Shown: in pieces, positions 35,618 to 39,091 of the stretch
Layout of the letters: each line of letters begins with the position of its first letter
Position numbering within the stretch: position 1 is the first letter of the stretch
Source: an uncultured Clostridia bacterium
Lineage (GTDB): Bacteria > Bacillota > Clostridia > Christensenellales > CALMFG01
Direction: 5' to 3'
Assembly (NCBI GenBank): GCA_937863465.1
Contig: CALMFG010000003.1
Coordinates: 1 to 39,091, forward strand
DNA length: 39,091 bases
The notes under the pieces: model-generated
Databases searched by the model: none
Told to the model about the DNA's origin: nothing
Seen by the model: the letters and a program-made list of their open reading frames with translations, nothing else
Translations under genes and position numbers: made by a program

Positions 35618-37153
35618 TTAATTTGCTTTCGCGTGAAGACGATCCCGCAAACCCGTCCACAGATGATGCCTTTTTTCTTTATTTGTCAAAATAAACAGAT
35701 TGACGACAAATCCGAGCACCGCCACGGCAAGGCCGCCAGCTATCAGTTTGCCCCAGGAATCCACCATCCAGACCTGTCTAAGCGCAAAGCCCAGCGCGGT
35801 AACCACCGCCAGACAGGCATAGCCCTTTGGCACAGGAGGGATAAACACCGTCCACTTCTCGCCCATCACTTTCGCCGCCAGCGGATAGACAAAGACCAGA
35901 TTCAATATATTGGTCAAAACCGAAGTGACTCCGGCAATCGCCATGAGCCCTATCTGCGTATCCTGAGTCAGGCGCAGAATGGTGATGACAATTACGACGC
36001 TCAGCGCGGCCACGCTGAATGTCGTCACCGAAAAAACCTTGAGTTGTTTCTTGACCTGAAATACTCCCGGCAGTGTGCGGACCGAATAGAAGCTGAATTC
36101 CACCATGATAATCAGCACGGTCAAAAGCTGTAAGAATTCCGCGTCCTGCGAAGGCAGCCACAGGCGATAGAATGCGTCGCCGAAGCCTAAGACCCCGCCG
36201 ATGATGATTGAGCCAATCATGGTAATCGGCACGAAGGAAGCCAAAAAGTTCTTCAGCAATCCGGAAGCGTTGAGCGCGTAATCTTTGGTGATGGAGGGCA
36301 TATAGGATTTCCAGAATATCGTAAACATCTGAACGATATAATTTGGGATGTTGCGGGCAATCGCCAGAATACCTGCCGCAACCGGACCCAGAAAAATGTT
36401 CGCCAAAACCAAATCCAAGCCCAGCGTCAGAATATCATTGAGGCTGTTCAGCACGTTCCATTTGCCCGACTGAACCAGCTCTTTCAGCAGTGCTCCGTTA
36501 TACAGACGAATATCCACGCGTATTTCGGGCAGCAATCGGCGTTTGGCCGCCGCGTAAGCCCACCCTTCGGCCGCCATCATCGCAAAGCTGGTGAGACCAA
36601 TGATGATCAGACTGGGCCGCAGCCAGGCAAAAAGGACCAAGAGCAGCGCGCCGCGGAGCATCACCTTGAAGATATTGATATACGCCTCAATATCCACGCG
36701 GTTGGTTACAAACATGGCATTCTTCTGTGCGCTCATCATCACAACAAACAGCGACGCGATGAAGATAAGCAGAAACATCAGTTTGACATCGCGCACCATG
36801 TCAGCCGGAATATGAATCAGCCGATCCAGAAACACGACCAGAAAGATGCTGGCGATAAAAAGCACACCGGCCATGACGATGTTGGCCAGATATACGGTAT
36901 TGAAGTACTGTTCGGCTTTGGGGATGTCACCGCGGTGGTAGGCAACCGAAATGAACCGGCCGGCCATTGAATTGACCGCGATGGTCAAAATTACCGCATA
37001 TGAGAAAAACGTATTCGCCGTCTGAAAAAAGCCGTAAGCGTCAACCCCCAGATTCTCAATGATGAACGGGGACAGGAAAAACGAGATGGCCAAACCGATG
37101 GCAAAGCTTAAACCGTTGACGACGATATTGATTACAATCTGCTTTTTATTCAT
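35618..37153 (-). CDS. Polysaccharide flippase (Wzx/MATE-like)
   Basis: A 511-residue integral membrane protein with about 12-14 hydrophobic segments (first NIVVNGLSFAIGLAISFFLSPF). LGVDAYGFFQTANTFFSYAVIL and the central NDILTLGLDLVLANIFLGPVAAGILAIARNI are characteristic of the oligosaccharide flippases of the MOP superfamily. It would move lipid-linked oligosaccharide across the membrane for surface polysaccharide. No Shine-Dalgarno sequence is seen before the ATG; a -10 TAAAAT ends 6 bases upstream, so the mRNA may be leaderless. Followed by the sulfotransferase-like gene. Confidence 0.93.
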   Translation of the reverse strand: MNKKQIVINIVVNGLSFAIGLAISFFLSPFIIENLGVDAYGFFQTANTFFSYAVILTIAVNSMAGRFISVAYHRGDIPKAEQYFNTVYLANIVMAGVLFIASIFLVVFLDRLIHIPADMVRDVKLMFLLIFIASLFVVMMSAQKNAMFVTNRVDIEAYINIFKVMLRGALLLVLFAWLRPSLIIIGLTSFAMMAAEGWAYAAAKRRLLPEIRVDIRLYNGALLKELVQSGKWNVLNSLNDILTLGLDLVLANIFLGPVAAGILAIARNIPNYIVQMFTIFWKSYMPSITKDYALNASGLLKNFLASFVPITMIGSIIIGGVLGFGDAFYRLWLPSQDAEFLQLLTVLIIMVEFSFYSVRTLPGVFQVKKQLKVFSVTTFSVAALSVVIVITILRLTQDTQIGLMAIAGVTSVLTNILNLVFVYPLAAKVMGEKWTVFIPPVPKGYACLAVVTALGFALRQVWMVDSWGKLIAGGLAVAVLGFVVNLFILTNKEKRHHLWTGLRDRLHAKAN

Positions 37154-37159
37154 CGCATC

Positions 37160-37188
37160 ATTTTACACCAATCACCCATCGAATTCAA
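37160..37188 (-). promoter_or_regulatory. Promoter abutting the flippase start codon
   Basis: TTGAAT and TAAAAT are separated by 17 bases on the minus strand. A start seven bases downstream of the -10 falls on the A of the flippase ATG. Confidence 0.55.
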
Positions 37189-37275
37189 ATCAAAAATCCG
37201 CTATGTGTGGGATTGAAGCGGCATATTCATAAGTCATGTTCCGATTTTCCGAAAAACAGCCAAACCCATATTTTC

Positions 37276-37287
37276 AACCATATGGTT
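37276..37287. promoter_or_regulatory. 12-base palindrome in divergent region
   Basis: AACCATATGGTT is perfectly palindromic, and lies about 85 bases upstream of the TadG-like -35 and 90 upstream of the flippase promoter. A possible regulator site; the factor is unknown. Confidence 0.4.
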
Positions 37288-37371
37288 AGTTGTGCTAATT
37301 TAATTTGGCGTATTTATGCCGTATTTTGACGCTGTTTTTTCACATTTTCCCATAATTTTTGTCACGATGTA

Positions 37372-37400
37372 TTTACATTGAAATAACGTAGCGTTATAAT
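37372..37400 (+). promoter_or_regulatory. Near-consensus promoter for the TadG-like gene
   Basis: TTTACA and TATAAT are separated by 17 bases. Transcription would start near 37407, leaving an untranslated leader of about 240 bases before the ATG at 37649. Confidence 0.85.
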
Positions 37401-37406
37401 AATGTT

Positions 37407-37648
37407 GGAATTTGAAATCGGCGATGATGACTGGAATTCGGTAAAGCTTTATTTTGTTTTTTCACTCATACCCCCTTAGGCTAAAACGTCTCAATTGAAA
37501 CATTAAAACTTCTTAACCGCGTTTTTATTATCCCGTTACTTAACGGCCTCAATCCAGAACCGCTTTAATCAGGAAATATGTTTGATGACCAGCGGAGAAA
37601 TCGCTCTTAAACCTAGTATGTGTTATCAGAATCCTTGAGGAAAATATC
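37407..37648 (+). other. Long untranslated leader of the TadG-like gene
   Basis: About 240 bases between the predicted start of transcription and the ATG. It includes CCGTTACTTAACGG (37533-37546), which can form a 6-base hairpin with a minimal loop, and a good ribosome site (TGAGGA) 8 bases before the ATG. I could not match it to a c-di-GMP or other known riboswitch core. Function open. Confidence 0.4.
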
Positions 37649-38788
37649 ATGAAGAAACATTTAGTAAAAATTAAAGAAGAGGGCGGACAGTCTCTGGTTT
37701 TGGCTGCTGTTCTCTTAGTTGTCCTGCTTGGCTTTGCGGCGCTGGCTCTGGATATCGGCATGATGAAGATGGCTGAATCCGAAATGCAAGCCGCGGCCGA
37801 CGCAGCCGTTTATGCGGCCGTCGAACAGCTTCCGAACGTATCCAACGCCACCAATACGGCGCTGATTTATGGCCAATTGAACGGCGTTGAAGCGGCGAAC
37901 ATCACCGTGACCACACCCTATAATGGCGACGCTGGTCAAATCGAGGTGGTCTGCACCAAACCCGTGCAATATACTTTTGCTAAAGTGCTGGGTTTCGATA
38001 GCGGCGTGGCCACGGCCCGCGCGGTGGCCGAAAAAGGCGGTTCTCCCGGCGGCGCGTTTGACTATGCTATTTTCTGTGGTTCCCCAACTATCGAATCGGT
38101 ACTATATGCTGTATCATATGTTGTGGGAGATATTCACAGTAATAACGATTTTACATTACGCGGCTCGCAAAGTGAAATTATCGGTGACGTCGAGGCGGTG
38201 TATGATGTAACTATCAGCGCCGCAAAAGTAACCGTCGACGGCAATGTTCAGGGAACACATCTTGACATCAATCAGAACAGCACTGTATCCGGTTCGCGAA
38301 TCACATCATCTGCATCCTACATTGCAATGCCTGATTTAACATCAGTGATGGCTGCAGCGATTGCTAATGCAGACCACAAATATTCTGGATATGGTAATTT
38401 CGGGGGAACTAATCTTACTTTCGATGGTTCTATATATGTGAATGGCGGTTTTGGTTGCTGGGGTGCGAACACCACATTCAAAGGTGCAATCTTGGCCACG
38501 GGTGATATTAACATATCCGCTACAAAACTCTATCTTCCTGGCACAGATGGCATTGCGCTTTATTCAGCCAACGGCAATATTGGGCTGGATGGCGAGGGTG
38601 CGGAAATTCATGGCATTGTTTATGCCCCTAACGGTAATGTCAGAGTAGGTGCAAAAACAAAAATATATGGTATGGTCATCGCCGACAGTATATCATTTAA
38701 TGGCGCAAAAATCGAAATCTATTACGATGACTCTTACTTGGATGCAGCTGGCATCGGCAACGGCGGTGAATCCAAGCTGATCGAATAA
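37649..38788 (+). CDS. TadG/TadE-like pilin-type N-terminus fused to a repetitive beta-rich passenger
   Basis: A 379-residue exported protein. Residues 1-60 match the TadE/TadG N-terminal domain: EEGGQSLVLAAVLLVVLLGF, then ALALDIGMMKMAESEMQAAADAAVYAA, a hydrophobic helix preceded by Gly-Gly and a Glu four residues on from it. The middle (60-125) is the usual TadG beta part ending ATARAVAEK. Residues 140-360 form short beta-repeats (GDIHSNNDFTLRGS, GDVEAVYDVTIS, GNVQGTHLDINQN, GAILATGDINISATK, GIVYAPNGNVRVGAK), resembling a polymer-forming or beta-helix domain. The usual Tad secretion genes are not in the window. Possibly a surface or spore/filament component; function unknown. Confidence 0.83.
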   Translation: MKKHLVKIKEEGGQSLVLAAVLLVVLLGFAALALDIGMMKMAESEMQAAADAAVYAAVEQLPNVSNATNTALIYGQLNGVEAANITVTTPYNGDAGQIEVVCTKPVQYTFAKVLGFDSGVATARAVAEKGGSPGGAFDYAIFCGSPTIESVLYAVSYVVGDIHSNNDFTLRGSQSEIIGDVEAVYDVTISAAKVTVDGNVQGTHLDINQNSTVSGSRITSSASYIAMPDLTSVMAAAIANADHKYSGYGNFGGTNLTFDGSIYVNGGFGCWGANTTFKGAILATGDINISATKLYLPGTDGIALYSANGNIGLDGEGAEIHGIVYAPNGNVRVGAKTKIYGMVIADSISFNGAKIEIYYDDSYLDAAGIGNGGESKLIE

Positions 38789-38830
38789 CCCTATGCGTTA
38801 AAACAATCTCCCCTATACAGTAGCGTAATC

Positions 38831-38878
38831 CACCCTGCGTCTCTTGCCTTCAAAGCGGAGCGCAGGGTGCTTTATTTT
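38831..38878 (+). terminator. Intrinsic terminator after the TadG-like gene
   Basis: CACCCTGCG and CGCAGGGTG form a 9-base stem with a 21-base loop that may itself fold (CTC...GAG), followed by CTTTATTTT. It lies 43 bases after the stop codon on the plus strand. Confidence 0.8.
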
Positions 38879-38888
38879 AACGGCAATT

Positions 38889-38928
38889 AAAAAACACTGC
38901 CGCATCAAATTTCTGATGCCGCAGTGTT
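38889..38928 (-). terminator. Intrinsic terminator after the nucleoside/sugar permease gene
   Basis: A 15-base stem (AACACTGCCGCATCA against TGATGCCGCAGTGTT) with one mismatch and a 6-base loop; on the minus strand it runs into six T residues. It is 40 bases after the stop codon of the partial permease gene. Confidence 0.88.
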
Positions 38929-38968
38929 GGTTTATTTCTTTAAGTACTTTGTTCTGCTGAGTTTATGG

Positions 38969-39091
38969 CTAGCGCTCTTCCCTGAAGTACGGCAGACCAA
39001 GATGTCCCGGCGGCTCGTTTTCCCTGCTCTTGCGCAAGGAGACCACGACCAGGACGATGATGGTAACCACATACGGCAGCATCTTAAAGAT
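38969..39091 (-). CDS. Nucleoside/simple-sugar ABC transporter permease, C-terminus (3' partial in window)
   Basis: Not in the ORF track. The last 40 residues of a minus-strand gene are open to the window edge: IFKMLPYVVTIIVLVVVSLRK, then SRENEPPGHLGLPYFREER and stop. The final membrane helix plus PPxxLGLPYFREER tail is typical of the second permease (YufQ/NupQ type) of BMP-family nucleoside transporters in Bacillota. The rest of the importer is expected beyond the right edge. A strong terminator follows the stop codon. Confidence 0.85.
   Translation of the reverse strand: MFKMLPYVVTIIVLVVVSLRKSRENEPPGHLGLPYFREER

Larger units (their letters stand above)
37154..37371. other. Divergent intergenic region, left part
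   Basis: About 218 A+T-rich bases between the flippase start and the TadG-like promoter. It contains the flippase promoter and a 12-base palindrome (37276-37287), plus a GGC-N8-GCC short inverted repeat near 37313. No gene with a ribosome site was found. Confidence 0.5.

Noticed and set aside
37402-37479. 25-codon ORF in the leader of the TadG-like gene
   Set aside because: Its ATG would lie before the predicted transcription start and has no ribosome site.
37401-37648. c-di-GMP riboswitch
   Set aside because: I looked for the conserved GEMM core and flanking stems on both strands and did not find them.

Overview
The window reads as a chromosomal segment of a Gram-positive anaerobe of the Bacillota, most likely class Clostridia. 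The reasons are: a GlgD/GlgA glycogen pair, a YesM/YesN-type two-component system, an LPXTG surface protein with its own sortase, lipoprotein signal peptides, strong AGGAGG-type ribosome binding sites, and separate NusG-domain-II, Gx-transporter and ApbE genes. I cannot name a species. Base composition looks balanced (near 50 % G+C by eye). No rRNA, tRNA, insertion sequence, integrase or CRISPR array was recognised. Almost all genes lie on the minus strand; plus-strand genes are glgD/glgA at the left end, apbE, and a TadG-like gene near the right end.

Layout. 1-7.7 kb: carbohydrate storage and use, with partial glgD, glgA, a convergent GH13 amylase-type hydrolase, a 966-residue membrane protein and beta-phosphoglucomutase. 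7.8-10.0 kb: a flavinylation-type module in which NusG-II and Gx-transporter genes diverge from apbE across a palindrome-rich control region. 10.0-19.4 kb: a sugar sensing and import region. A ChvE/MmsA/MmsB-type ABC importer is followed by an operon of a membrane-tethered sugar-binding protein, a YesM-like kinase, a YesN/AraC response regulator and a second sugar-binding lipoprotein. 19.7-20.3 kb: a DUF2202 ferritin-like lipoprotein. 20.4-26.3 kb: a class D-like sortase and a 1.7-thousand-residue LPXTG protein built from 19 leucine-rich repeats and 14 InlB-type B repeats.

26.4-31.2 kb: pirin, mtnA, a zinc-ribbon membrane protein whose frame is broken by one base, a condensation-type acyltransferase with a TTG start, and a methyltransferase predicted to be leaderless. 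31.3-33.9 kb: a PAS/GGDEF-like regulator that ends in a winged-helix domain. 34.1-37.2 kb: a sulfotransferase with capsule-type C-terminal repeats and a Wzx-like flippase, suggesting a sulfated surface glycan. 37.4-38.8 kb: a TadG-like N-terminus fused to a repetitive beta-rich passenger behind a near-consensus promoter. The window ends in the C-terminus of a nucleoside/simple-sugar ABC permease.

The main themes are sugar sensing and uptake, glycogen and alpha-glucan turnover, and a rich cell surface (sortase substrate, glycan export, pilin-like secreted protein). The least conventional items are the sugar-sensing operon with two extra binding proteins, the PAS/GGDEF/winged-helix fusion, and the TadG-like beta-passenger fusion. 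All family calls rest on reading motifs in the supplied translations; no database search was run.
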